Part shown: positions 10,211 to 18,161 of the stretch, piece after piece | Layout: each line of letters opens with the position of its first letter | Numbering within the stretch: the first letter of the stretch is position 1 | Assembly (NCBI GenBank): GCA_027356255.1 | Contig: DAIEGL010000197.1 | Span: 1-35,085, forward strand | Direction: 5' to 3' | DNA: 35,085 nt | Source: Geobacter sp. | GTDB taxonomy: Bacteria; Desulfobacterota; Desulfuromonadia; Geobacterales; Geobacteraceae | Notes under the pieces: model-generated | The model's input: the letters and a program-made list of their open reading frames with translations, nothing else | Database searches by the model: none | What the model was told of the DNA's origin: nothing | Position numbers and translations under genes: made by a program

Positions 10211-11320
10211 TTAATCAGTCGATATCTTTTCCAGCTTGGTACCCGGATAGTAATATGAAAGTATCTCCCGATAATCGAAACCGTCGCTGGCGCGCTGTTT
10301 AGCTCCCCACTGGCAAAGCCCTACACCGTGACCGTATCCTGCTCCCGTAAAATGCGCTTCATCACCGGAAATACGCACATCAAAGTTTGTACTCTTTATG
10401 ACGCTGTATCCTATCGCCTTGCGGAAGTTGACGGCGCTGATGACAGTGCGCCCTTTTGCAGAAACGATCGTCAGGTCCTGCAACCGACCGCTTCTGTTCC
10501 TGATGCCGGGCTTGATATCCTTCACCCCGAAAACATGATAACCGCTGCTCCTCAGCTGCGACTCCAGTTTTTTCAGCGGAATCGACAGCTGCCATTTGAC
10601 GGAAGGCGAGGTGAGGCAATACTTGCACTCAACACCGGACAGATAGGGCAATGCAAATCCCCAGACATTTTCCGATGCTTCCGTATGACCGCCGCAGTTA
10701 GAGTGGTAGAATGCCTGAATGACGGCACCATTATAGGTAAGCACTTCACCGGCAGTTTCCCTGACCCCTCTGACTGCACGGCTGTCTTCAATGTCGCACC
10801 CATCGTAAACCTGGTCCATGACACTCGACTCCAGGTGATACAATGCATTTTTCCGGGCCGCTTTCTGATAAACCGCATAGGACCTGGCAATCACGGCCTG
10901 GGCCTTTACCGCCTCGATCGGCCACTGGGAAGATATCTCGCAATTTATCAGGCCCACCAGATAATCTTCCAGAGGAAGTTCATCCACCACCAATATGCCT
11001 TTGTCCGCAGGCAATACCTCTATGATGCCCCGATACCCCTTACCATTAATGAGAAGGAATGCCGGAGCCGTTGCCCTCAGGCTACGGACTCTCCTGTTGT
11101 TGACCGACAGCCCGTCTTTATATTTCCTGATCTGCAGAGGAAGGTTGACCCTAAGCGGCTCACCGTTGCCATCCGTCAGCAGAAGTCCATTTCCTTCGAG
11201 CGTTACACTCTCTGCCCCCTTCAGCACTGCCACCCTTATCGTTTCTGGCTGCATGTCGATGCCCGAAACAGTTGCAGGAATCAGGAGACTCCACAGCACT
11301 ATGAAGCTGAGCAATTTCAA
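10211..11320 (-). CDS. SpoIID/LytB domain protein
   Basis: The 369-residue protein has a short hydrophobic N-terminus typical of a Sec signal peptide (about residues 3-19) and a SpoIID domain: EDYLVGLINCEISSQWPIEA, KAQAVIARSYA, FYHSNCGGHTE and the closing GAGYGHGVGLCQWGA. SpoIID of spore formers is a lytic transglycosylase that acts on denuded peptidoglycan glycan strands; in Gram-negative non-sporulators the function is less clear but is likely periplasmic wall remodelling. The start is a TTG at 11320, needed to include the signal peptide; GAGG lies about 11 bases upstream. A tiny ATG-TAC-TAA sits immediately before the TTG. It is the first gene of the queA-tgt-yajC-secDF run. Confidence 0.88.
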   Translation of the reverse strand: MKLLSFIVLWSLLIPATVSGIDMQPETIRVAVLKGAESVTLEGNGLLLTDGNGEPLRVNLPLQIRKYKDGLSVNNRRVRSLRATAPAFLLINGKGYRGIIEVLPADKGILVVDELPLEDYLVGLINCEISSQWPIEAVKAQAVIARSYAVYQKAARKNALYHLESSVMDQVYDGCDIEDSRAVRGVRETAGEVLTYNGAVIQAFYHSNCGGHTEASENVWGFALPYLSGVECKYCLTSPSVKWQLSIPLKKLESQLRSSGYHVFGVKDIKPGIRNRSGRLQDLTIVSAKGRTVISAVNFRKAIGYSVIKSTNFDVRISGDEAHFTGAGYGHGVGLCQWGAKQRASDGFDYREILSYYYPGTKLEKISTD

Positions 11321-11359
11321 TTAGTACATTTCCTCTATACAAGCCGTCAAAACCTGACG

Positions 11360-11389
11360 ATAAAATCATAGAACACGGGGCAAAGTCAA
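11360..11389 (-). promoter_or_regulatory. Candidate promoter of the spoIID-like/queA/sec operon
   Basis: Reading the minus strand, TTGACT (plus-strand 11384-11389) is followed after 18 bases by TTTTAT (11360-11365). Transcription would begin near 11353, giving a leader of about 30 bases before the TTG start. Match judged by eye. Confidence 0.4.
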
Positions 11390-11692
11390 TAATTTTATAT
11401 ATCCAATAAATGGCTTTCCCCCCCGCCATTGGCAAGCGAATTGCTTAACCAGTTTAATGAGAAAAACACGGCCACCCAAAGACGATGGAATCATATGTGT
11501 GGTCGTTGCCCTTGTCAACTTTTTCAGGCAATGGATAAACTTCTACTGAACCTGATTCAGAGCCGAAATTTCAAAAGGGTGAAGAAATTATATGGTGAAA
11601 AACCGGCCACTGCCGGGAACATAAATTAATACTTACCAATAATTTCACTTAAATAGAAGCACTGGATTAGACAAGTCCAACCGCCAAATAAC

Positions 11693-11721
11693 TTGAAAAT
11701 ATGAGTTATATTGAGTATATT
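11693..11721 (+). promoter_or_regulatory. Candidate sigma-70 promoter of the HD-GYP gene
   Basis: TTGAAA (11693-11698) and TATATT (11716-11721) are separated by exactly 17 bases; both hexamers match the consensus at five of six positions. Predicted transcription start is near 11728, giving a leader of about 25 bases before ATG 11754. Confidence 0.55.
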
Positions 11722-11753
11722 TTTTCACTTCAAAGCTAAATGATCGGCACTAA

Positions 11754-13832
11754 ATGATTAATTCACTGAAGATAAAAATCATAGGGCTTATTACAATCAC
11801 CCTGGTGGCTGTCGTTACGCTCGCAGCATTCCTGAATTACAGACATCAGACCGAGATGCTCTATGATATGGCCAGCCACAACGCCAATGTGCTGACCGAA
11901 ACCGTAAAGAGCAGCATCAACGACGCCATGCGTTCCGGCCATTCGGAAGAAATCAGTGCCATATTCAGCCGCATAAGGTCAAAAGAGCTGATTTCTTCCC
12001 TGCGCATACTGGATGCATCGGGCAAGATACTAAACTCTGCGGAGCGGGGTGAGATCGGCCAGATCAGGCCAGAAAACGAACGACACGATCTTAAAAAGGC
12101 TGTTCTGCCCACCTTCCGGCGGGAAACGAACGGTAAGTCATACGATTCTTACAGCCGCATTCTGAACTCACCAGCCTGTCACCAGTGCCACAATCCGGCC
12201 CAGAAAGTACTGGGAATTCTTGAAATAGAACTGTCGATGAACTACATGGACAGATTCATCTCAAAAGAAAAAAATACCACCATAATAGCGACTACACTCA
12301 TCATCATCCTGATCATCTTCATCGTTTCTATTTTCCTGATCTTCTATGTGGACAAACCGATACGAAAACTCATTTTAACCATGGAAGAGGTGGAAAAGGG
12401 GAATTTTGGAAGGAGGACCTCAATAACCAGCAGCAACGAGATGAGCATCCTTGCCGACAGTTTCAACCGCATGGTGGAAAAATTCAAGAGCATGATGGAC
12501 ACGAGCATCAACCACGAACGCGAGCTTGCCCGGGCACAGGAAAAGCTGTCACACCATCGGGAAACGCACCTGATGAATCAGAAACTCGAAGAACAGATCA
12601 AAGAAATCGAGAACCTGAACGTTACCCTCGAAGAACGGATAGAAGAGATAGAAGAGGCAAACTACAAGATTGCCGATCTGGCCGGTGAACTGGAAGACAA
12701 GAACACCACCCTGGAAAGGGCCGTGTCGAAACTCTCAACGCTTTACAAGGTGGGACTGGCGATCAATTCCACCATGGAGATAGACAACCTCTTCAGCCTG
12801 ATCGTCAAGACAACCATGGAAACCCTCCATGCACAGATCGGCTACATCATACTTTACAATCAGGAGCGCCAGGAACTCGTAATAACCACCCTAATAGGAA
12901 ATGAAAATATTTCACCGTCAGGCACCACACTCCCCATGAAACCTTCCAGCGTCTCCACCTGGGTTGTTGAAAACTGCAAGCCGCTCCTGATCGCAGATAT
13001 CAACCAGACCCCGGAATTCGACAAGTTCAGCGCCCTCGGTTACGAGCGGAAGACCTTGATTTGCGCCCCCTTGATAACAAAAGACGAAATCATCGGCACG
13101 ATTACCGTGGTGAACAAGCTGGATAACACCACTTACAACCATGAAGAACTGGAGCTTCTGACCACCATAGCGGCCCAGGCCAGCATCGCCATCAAAAACG
13201 CCAAGCTTTACGACGAGCAGCAGAAAACCTACCTGAACACCATACAGGCCCTCGTTTCGGCCATCGAGGCTAGTGACAGCTATACCCGCGGGCATTCGGA
13301 ACGGGTTACCCGTTACAGCCTGGAACTGGCCAAGAAGCTGGACCTTCCCCAGGAAAGGCTGAAAGTCATCGAAAGGGCGGCCATACTCCACGACATCGGC
13401 AAGATAGGCATTGACCTGACCCTCCTTCATAAAGAAGGGAGGCTCACGACGGATGATATCAATGACCTCCAGCAGCACCCGACTATAGGCATGAAAATCC
13501 TGGAGCCGATTGAATTCCTCCAGGATGTCAGGCTCTGTATCGGTCAGCACCACGAGCGTTACGACGGCCAAGGCTACCCCAACAGCGTTCCGGCCTCCGA
13601 GCTATTACTGGAGTCACGCATCCTCGCCATTGCCGACGCCTTCGACGCCATGACTTCCGACCGCCCCTACCGCAAGGCGCTGTCACTCGAAGTTGCGATC
13701 AAGGAACTTTGCGACAACGCGGGAAGCCAATTCGATCCGGAACTGGTCCCTCATTTTGTCGAGCTCCTCAACACCTCCATCACCCCTCCTGCCAAGCCCC
13801 ACAGGGTCGCGGCATCATACGCCAGGGCATAG
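11754..13832 (+). CDS. Haem-sensor HAMP-GAF-HD-GYP phosphodiesterase
   Basis: The 692-residue protein has, in order: TM1 (about 5-26); a periplasmic domain of ~150 residues with one c-type haem motif CHQCH (C142, C145, H146) just before the membrane; TM2 (about 175-200); HAMP (about 200-250); a coiled coil (about 255-335); a GAF domain (about 340-485); and an HD-GYP domain (about 495-680) with HDIGKIGID (H546, D547) and HHERYDGQGYP (599-609). HD-GYP enzymes hydrolyse c-di-GMP, and some hydrolyse 3',3'-cGAMP; the metal and GYP residues appear intact, so activity is expected. The periplasmic haem suggests that redox state or a gaseous ligand controls it, as in Geobacter haem-PAS chemoreceptors. 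The start has a poor ribosome binding site; a five-codon ORF (11740-11757) overlaps it. Monocistronic by appearance. Confidence 0.92.
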   Translation: MINSLKIKIIGLITITLVAVVTLAAFLNYRHQTEMLYDMASHNANVLTETVKSSINDAMRSGHSEEISAIFSRIRSKELISSLRILDASGKILNSAERGEIGQIRPENERHDLKKAVLPTFRRETNGKSYDSYSRILNSPACHQCHNPAQKVLGILEIELSMNYMDRFISKEKNTTIIATTLIIILIIFIVSIFLIFYVDKPIRKLILTMEEVEKGNFGRRTSITSSNEMSILADSFNRMVEKFKSMMDTSINHERELARAQEKLSHHRETHLMNQKLEEQIKEIENLNVTLEERIEEIEEANYKIADLAGELEDKNTTLERAVSKLSTLYKVGLAINSTMEIDNLFSLIVKTTMETLHAQIGYIILYNQERQELVITTLIGNENISPSGTTLPMKPSSVSTWVVENCKPLLIADINQTPEFDKFSALGYERKTLICAPLITKDEIIGTITVVNKLDNTTYNHEELELLTTIAAQASIAIKNAKLYDEQQKTYLNTIQALVSAIEASDSYTRGHSERVTRYSLELAKKLDLPQERLKVIERAAILHDIGKIGIDLTLLHKEGRLTTDDINDLQQHPTIGMKILEPIEFLQDVRLCIGQHHERYDGQGYPNSVPASELLLESRILAIADAFDAMTSDRPYRKALSLEVAIKELCDNAGSQFDPELVPHFVELLNTSITPPAKPHRVAASYARA

Positions 13833-13859
13833 GTCACGCCCCCGCATGCAGTAAAGGAT

Positions 13860-13888
13860 TTGCCGCCCCCGTCAAATCATGGTATAAG
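13860..13888 (+). promoter_or_regulatory. Candidate promoter of the ABC ATPase pair
   Basis: TTGCCG (13860-13865, 4/6) and TATAAG (13883-13888, 5/6) are separated by 17 bases. It would start transcription about 75 bases before the TTG at 13970. Confidence 0.4.
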
Positions 13889-13969
13889 ATTTCCACAACA
13901 GGCCAGGCGCAAGATCGATAACTCCATTGGCCGGGCCGCCTGGGTCCTACATTTGCCGGGGTAAGCGCA

Positions 13970-14932
13970 TTGTCTGCACTGCTTCAAGTCAAAAACCTCA
14001 CCACCCATTTCCAGCTCCCGCAAGGAACGTTGAAAGCCGTGAACGGCATCGATTTTTCCCTGGATGAGGGTGAAACCCGTGCCATCGTCGGCGAATCTGG
14101 CTGCGGAAAAAGCGTGACCGCGTACTCGATCATGCGACTGATCGCCTCTCCGGGTGAAATAGTCGGCGGTGAAATCATATTCGCCGGCACGGACCTGCTA
14201 CGTCTCACGGAAGAAGAGATGCGCCGGATGCGTGGCAACCGGATTTCCATGATTTTTCAGGAACCGATGACCTCCCTAAACCCCGTGCTTTCCGTCGGCA
14301 ATCAGGTTGCCGAAGGTCTCCGCCTCCACCGCCGGCTTTCTCGCGGTGAGGCACGGGCAGCTGCCGTCGAAATTCTCGGGCAGGTGGGCATAGCCTCACC
14401 GGAAAGAAGGTTCGACGATTACCCGCACCAGATGAGCGGCGGCATGCGGCAGCGTGTGATGATAGCCATGTCGCTTGCCTGCCGGCCGCAGATGTTGATC
14501 GCCGATGAACCGACAACAGCCCTCGATGTAACCATCCAGGCGCAGATACTGGAGCTCATCGATCGCCTCAAAGAGGAGAACAGGATGGGGCTGATCCTGA
14601 TCACCCACGACCTGGGAGTGGTGGCGGAGCGGTCACACAAGACCGCCATCATGTATGCGGGGAAAATCGTGGAATACGCCCCGACTCTTGAGCTGTTCAA
14701 TAACCCGCTCCACCCTTATACAGAAGGGCTTCTCAACTCCCTTCCCCAGAATTCCAGACCAGGCGAGCCGCTGAAGACCATCCCCGGCTTTGTTCCCAAT
14801 CTCATTGAACAGCTGCCAGGGTGCGGTTTCTGTGATCGATGCCCGGTAAAGTGCTGGGAATGCAGGGAAAGCCTGCCGGAAATGAAAGAGGTCGGCACCG
14901 GGCACATGGTCCGTTGCTGGAAGTTCCGATGA
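13970..14932 (+). CDS. Oligopeptide/dipeptide-type ABC transporter ATPase (DppD/OppD-like)
   Basis: The 320-residue ATP-binding subunit has Walker A GESGCGKS (about residues 43-50), Q-loop [11 protein letters not shown], signature MSGGMRQRV, Walker B MLIADEP and the switch His ([11 protein letters not shown]). The C-terminal extension typical of peptide/nickel transporters is present and unusually cysteine-rich ([18 protein letters not shown], then a final C near the end); related DppD proteins bind a 4Fe-4S cluster there. It would power uptake of peptides or similar solutes together with the next gene, but no permease or binding-protein gene lies on either side. The start is a TTG (13970) with GGGG upstream, required to keep the N-terminal [12 protein letters not shown] strand. 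Confidence 0.92.
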   Translation: MSALLQVKNLTTHFQLPQGTLKAVNGIDFSLDEGETRAIVGESGCGKSVTAYSIMRLIASPGEIVGGEIIFAGTDLLRLTEEEMRRMRGNRISMIFQEPMTSLNPVLSVGNQVAEGLRLHRRLSRGEARAAAVEILGQVGIASPERRFDDYPHQMSGGMRQRVMIAMSLACRPQMLIADEPTTALDVTIQAQILELIDRLKEENRMGLILITHDLGVVAERSHKTAIMYAGKIVEYAPTLELFNNPLHPYTEGLLNSLPQNSRPGEPLKTIPGFVPNLIEQLPGCGFCDRCPVKCWECRESLPEMKEVGTGHMVRCWKFR

Positions 14933-15906
14933 ACGATGTGATCATCGAAACCAGCGCGTTGCGCAAATATTTTCCGGTCAAATCCGGCCCCTTCGGCAAG
15001 AAGCTCCTCCTGAAGGCGGTGGACGGGGTGGATTTGCACATCAAACGGGGAGAAACCCTTGGGCTGGCGGGCGAATCGGGTTGCGGCAAGTCGACCGTGG
15101 GCAAGCTCCTAATGGGGCTTATCCCCCCTTCCGCCGGCGTAGTCAATTTTCGCGGCAGAGCGCTGTATGGGATGGGCAAGGAAGAGCGCAGCGCTTTCAG
15201 AAAAGACGTGCAGATGATCTTTCAGGACCCGTTCTCATCCCTCAACCCACGCATGCGGGTCGGAGAGATCATCGGCGAACCGTTCGCCATCCACGGTCTC
15301 GCCGCAGGCGCACGGAGGCGGGAAAAGGTCATCGAGCTCATGGCAAAGATCGGCCTGGCGGAAGAGCATTATTACCGCTATCCCCACGAGTTCTCCGGTG
15401 GACAAAGGCAAAGGATCGGCATCGCCCGGGCACTTGCCGTGTCGCCGCAGCTGCTCATCGCCGACGAACCCGTTTCCGCCCTTGATCTCTCCATTCAGGC
15501 TCAGATAATCAACCTGCTCATGGAGCTGAAACAGGAATACCGTCTTTCGTTCCTTTTCATCACCCACGACATGTCGGTGATCCGCCATCTGAGCGACCGG
15601 ATTGCCATCATGTACCTGGGGAAAATCGTCGAGACCGGCTCACGGGCGGACGTACTGGACCGCTTCCTTCACCCTTACACGGAGGCACTCCTGTCGGCTG
15701 TGCCCCATCCGGCCCCCTATGCGTCGAAACAACGGATCATCCTGCGGGGGGACCTCCCCTCACCGCTTAATCCGCCGTCCGGCTGCCCTTTCCATACCCG
15801 CTGTCCGTACGCGGAACAGATCTGCCGCAGCGAGCCGCCGCCGCTCAAGGAACATGAGCCGGACCACCTGGCCGCCTGCCACTTCAGCACTAAACTGTTC
15901 CGCTGA
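14929..15906 (+). CDS. Oligopeptide/dipeptide-type ABC transporter ATPase (DppF/OppF-like)
   Basis: The 325-residue partner ATPase has Walker [11 protein letters not shown]-loop MIFQDPFSSLNPRMRVG, signature FSGGQRQRIGIARAL, Walker B LLIADEPVSALD and LFITHDMSVI. The C-terminal peptide-transporter motif is the usual form (GCPFHTRCPYAEQIC). I chose ATG 14929, which overlaps the stop of the previous gene (ATGA); an in-frame ATG 30 codons upstream would run deep into that gene. The two ATPases should form a heterodimer. The transmembrane partners must be encoded elsewhere or shared. Confidence 0.92.
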   Translation: MNDVIIETSALRKYFPVKSGPFGKKLLLKAVDGVDLHIKRGETLGLAGESGCGKSTVGKLLMGLIPPSAGVVNFRGRALYGMGKEERSAFRKDVQMIFQDPFSSLNPRMRVGEIIGEPFAIHGLAAGARRREKVIELMAKIGLAEEHYYRYPHEFSGGQRQRIGIARALAVSPQLLIADEPVSALDLSIQAQIINLLMELKQEYRLSFLFITHDMSVIRHLSDRIAIMYLGKIVETGSRADVLDRFLHPYTEALLSAVPHPAPYASKQRIILRGDLPSPLNPPSGCPFHTRCPYAEQICRSEPPPLKEHEPDHLAACHFSTKLFR

Positions 15907-15920
15907 AATGCAGCTTTTTG

Positions 15921-15949
15921 TTGACAAAAGCTCAATTCAACCATATAGA
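15921..15949 (+). promoter_or_regulatory. Promoter of the ArsR-family gene
   Basis: A perfect TTGACA (15921-15926), a 17-base spacer and TATAGA (15944-15949) make the best promoter match in the window. Transcription would begin near 15957, about 30 bases before the GTG start. Since ArsR-family repressors usually autoregulate, an operator may overlap here, but I see no clear palindrome. Confidence 0.65.
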
Positions 15950-15988
15950 TTATGAATGTCTTATTAGTACAACCGTAAGGGGGAGACC

Positions 15989-16261
15989 GTGGAATTCGAT
16001 AAAAGCAAGAATTTTGACCAGGAAGCCGAGATATTAAAGGTACTCGGCCACCCCGTCAGACTGAAGATAGTAGCGGGCCTCTGCACAAAGGAATGCAACG
16101 TCAAGCATATATGGGAATGTCTGGGACTGCCGCAGGCAACCGTTTCCCAACATCTTGCGCTCCTGAAAAATAAGGGGATCATCGAAGGGAAACGGGATGG
16201 AGTAGAAGTCCATTACACGGTGGTTCATCCCTTCGCCAAGAAACTCATCGACATACTCTGA
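15989..16261 (+). CDS. ArsR-family winged-helix transcriptional regulator
   Basis: The 90-residue protein starts at GTG 15989 behind AGGGGGAG. It contains a compact ArsR/SmtB-type winged helix: KVLGHPVRLKIVAGL, a helix carrying CTKECNVKHIWECLG, the recognition helix LPQATVSQHLALLKNKG and the beta wing GIIEGKRDGVEVHYTVV. ArsR proteins are dimeric repressors released by metals or other signals. The ELCVCDL metal box of ArsR is not present; three cysteines (C-x3-C and one in WECLG) are near the corresponding helix and could bind a thiophilic ligand or respond to redox. No metal-resistance gene is adjacent; it stands alone between its own promoter and terminator, so its target is unknown. Confidence 0.9.
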   Translation: MEFDKSKNFDQEAEILKVLGHPVRLKIVAGLCTKECNVKHIWECLGLPQATVSQHLALLKNKGIIEGKRDGVEVHYTVVHPFAKKLIDIL

Positions 16262-16288
16262 CCGTATATCCCATTCCCAAGCTTACCC

Positions 16289-16317
16289 AATCCCCTCTTC
16301 GAAGGGGATTTTTTTTA
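16289..16317 (+). terminator. Intrinsic terminator of the ArsR-family gene
   Basis: aatcccc (16289-16295) pairs with ggggatt (16304-16310), closed by a ctcttcga loop region, and is followed by a run of T to 16316. The T run touches the stop codon of the convergent pmbA gene, so the two genes are packed tail to tail. Confidence 0.85.
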
Positions 16318-17652
16318 TTCCCCACTCACGTCCAGCGCCGCTATCCTCAAGGCGGGAGAACCGACCGCGCCGAAAAAGCGTAGATCGTCCGCAATCCTGT
16401 CCACGTTGCGGAAGAGTTCGAGAATATTGCCGGCAATGGCTATCCCCTTGACAGGGTATGCCACGACGCCGTTTTCAACGAAAAACCCTGCCGCCCCCAC
16501 TGAAAAATCGCCCGAAATGGGATTGGCGGTGTGCATGCCCATCACGGAGGTCACGAGTACCCCCCGGTCGATCCCTTTCAGCAGGTCGGCAAAGCGGGTG
16601 GCGCCGTTCTCGATGAAGAAATTGCTCACACCCATCTGCGGTGGGCTCTTGACCCCGCTCCGCGTCGCATTGCCCGTTGAGGCAACACCTTCCTTGCGGG
16701 CGCAGTAACCGTTGTAGAGCAGTCCCTGCAATACCCCACTCTCCACGAGGAGGGTGCGCTGCGTCGGCACCCCTTCCCCGTCAAACGGGGCAGTCGCCAT
16801 GCCGCCAGGAAGGAGCCCGTCGTCGACAATGCGCAATGAGTCGGCAAAGAGTCGCTCTCCCCTTTTCCCCGCCAAGAGGGACTTCCCCTTCTGAACGTTT
16901 TCGGCAAGAAAGGAAGGGGCGAGCACTTCGAGAATCTCCGTGGCCACATAGTTGTCGAGCACTGCCGGACACCTGAGGGTGGGGATGTTGCGCGCCCCGA
17001 GGAGGCCGGTCGCCTTGGCGGCAGCGGTTCTTGCAATCATCGCCACGTCTACGCCGCCGAAACGGTTGCTGAAGCCGAAATCCCACCCCATCTGGGAATC
17101 GCCGTTTTCCTCTGCCACGGCGGAAATGCTGCTGGAAACCGACGTGCCGCGGTAACTCCCTTCGACACCCAAGGAATTGCGGATGAAGACCTCATAACCA
17201 GACTCGCCGTAGGTGCTCTTCCGTACGCGTTTTATGCGGCTGTCCTCCGCCAGAGTCAGGCGCTCAAGCTCAACAGCGCGGGCTATCTTCTCCTCCTCTC
17301 CGACCGACCCAAGCCCCTCATCGAACATCCCGGGCAGCTCCCGGTACGAACCGGGAAGCGGGAAGCCGTTGAATTCATCGGGGGTCTGGTTTTCGGCACC
17401 GACGACCGCGTTATCGATCATCCTCACGAGATCGGCATCGTCCATGCTGGTGGAAAAGGAAAAGCCCATTCCGTGGTCCTTCAGTACCCGGACGCTCACA
17501 CCCACCGGCTGAGAACACTTGAAGGTGTCAACCTGCTGCTCCTTGACCTCTATTGAAAGGTTCCGGGAAGCGCCGAGCATGATCTCGTAGCCGTCCAGAA
17601 AGCGGGATTCCAGGAGTCGTTCGATTTTTCCGGCTATCTGCTGAAAGTCCAT
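16315..17652 (-). CDS. pmbA: PmbA/TldE-type metalloprotease subunit
   Basis: The 445-residue protein belongs to the PmbA/TldD family. TldD carries a HExxxH zinc motif and pairs with PmbA (TldE), which lacks it; this sequence has no HExxxH, so it is the PmbA type. Family features include RVLKDHGMGFSFSTSMDDAD, a long beta-rich middle part, GARNIPTLRCPAVLDNYVA, and the C-terminal SVMGMHTANPISGDFSVGAAG. The TldD/E complex degrades unfolded or modified peptides and helps mature some RiPPs. No tldD is in the window. ATG 17652 is preceded by GGGGG. It is the last gene of the nadK-recN-GNAT-pmbA run. Confidence 0.92.
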   Translation of the reverse strand: MDFQQIAGKIERLLESRFLDGYEIMLGASRNLSIEVKEQQVDTFKCSQPVGVSVRVLKDHGMGFSFSTSMDDADLVRMIDNAVVGAENQTPDEFNGFPLPGSYRELPGMFDEGLGSVGEEEKIARAVELERLTLAEDSRIKRVRKSTYGESGYEVFIRNSLGVEGSYRGTSVSSSISAVAEENGDSQMGWDFGFSNRFGGVDVAMIARTAAAKATGLLGARNIPTLRCPAVLDNYVATEILEVLAPSFLAENVQKGKSLLAGKRGERLFADSLRIVDDGLLPGGMATAPFDGEGVPTQRTLLVESGVLQGLLYNGYCARKEGVASTGNATRSGVKSPPQMGVSNFFIENGATRFADLLKGIDRGVLVTSVMGMHTANPISGDFSVGAAGFFVENGVVAYPVKGIAIAGNILELFRNVDRIADDLRFFGAVGSPALRIAALDVSGE

Positions 17653-17667
17653 ATTATACCCCCAGTT

Positions 17668-18117
17668 TTACAGATCCAGTATCATGGCTATCTCGTCGCA
17701 GTCGGGAAACTTCACGCACTTCATGCAGTCTCCCCAGACCTTGTGTGGGAGCTCAGACTTGTCGACGACCCGAAAGCCGAACCTGGCAAAAAAATCCGGC
17801 TTGTAGGTGAGACAAAAGACCCGCTTCAACCCGAGCTCCTTTGCCTCGTCGATGCATGCCTGTACCACCTGGGTGCCGACACCCTTTCGCCCCGCGTCCT
17901 CGGCCACCGCCACTGAGCGGACTTCGGCCAGGTCGTCCCAGACGATGTGGAGCGCAGCCGTACCGATCAGCCGCCCCTCCTCCTCGCATATGTAGAAATC
18001 GCGGATCGACTCGTACAGCTCCGAGAGGGAGCGGGAGAGCATGTCCCCGCGTGAGGCGAAAAAGGTCAAGAGCTTCTGAATGTCCTTCACGTCGCTTATC
18101 TGGGCCTTGCGCAACAT
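17668..18117 (-). CDS. GNAT N-acetyltransferase, ArgA-like (N-acetylglutamate synthase type)
   Basis: The 149-residue protein is a single GNAT domain: LRKAQISDVKDIQKLL at the N-terminus, VRSVAVAEDAGRKGVGTQVV with the acetyl-CoA pyrophosphate loop (about 75-94), and a C-terminal FCLTYKPDFFARFGFRVVDK. The short stand-alone form with ELPHKVW...CMKCVKFPDCDE matches the class annotated as single-domain amino-acid N-acetyltransferase (ArgA) that makes N-acetylglutamate for arginine synthesis. I chose ATG 18117 because AAGGA lies six bases ahead; an ATG at 18123 abuts that site, and one at 18147 lies upstream of it. The arginine role is from family resemblance only. Confidence 0.85.
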   Translation of the reverse strand: MLRKAQISDVKDIQKLLTFFASRGDMLSRSLSELYESIRDFYICEEEGRLIGTAALHIVWDDLAEVRSVAVAEDAGRKGVGTQVVQACIDEAKELGLKRVFCLTYKPDFFARFGFRVVDKSELPHKVWGDCMKCVKFPDCDEIAMILDL

Positions 18118-18161
18118 ATTCATTCCTTTCAAGTAAAGCGTCTTCATCCCGAACCTGATGC

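Larger units (their letters stand above)
11321..11753. other. 433-bp divergent intergenic region
   Basis: This AT-rich spacer separates the minus-strand spoIID-like gene from the plus-strand HD-GYP gene. It contains a candidate promoter at each end. In the middle there is a possible small ORF (ATG 11458, 30 codons, with a hydrophobic core VVVALVNFF) and an overlapping longer frame (11429-11629), but neither has a ribosome binding site. A short imperfect ccggc/gccgg repeat lies near 11603-11617. I see no riboswitch or tRNA here. Confidence 0.5.

Noticed and set aside
11429-11629. 66-codon frame in the spoIID/HD-GYP spacer
   Set aside because: It starts with TTG, has no ribosome binding site and no recognisable composition or domain.
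14839-14928. Upstream start for the DppF-like ATPase
   Set aside because: It would read 90 bases out of frame through the cysteine-rich end of the DppD-like gene; the ATGA overlap at 14929 is the usual arrangement.
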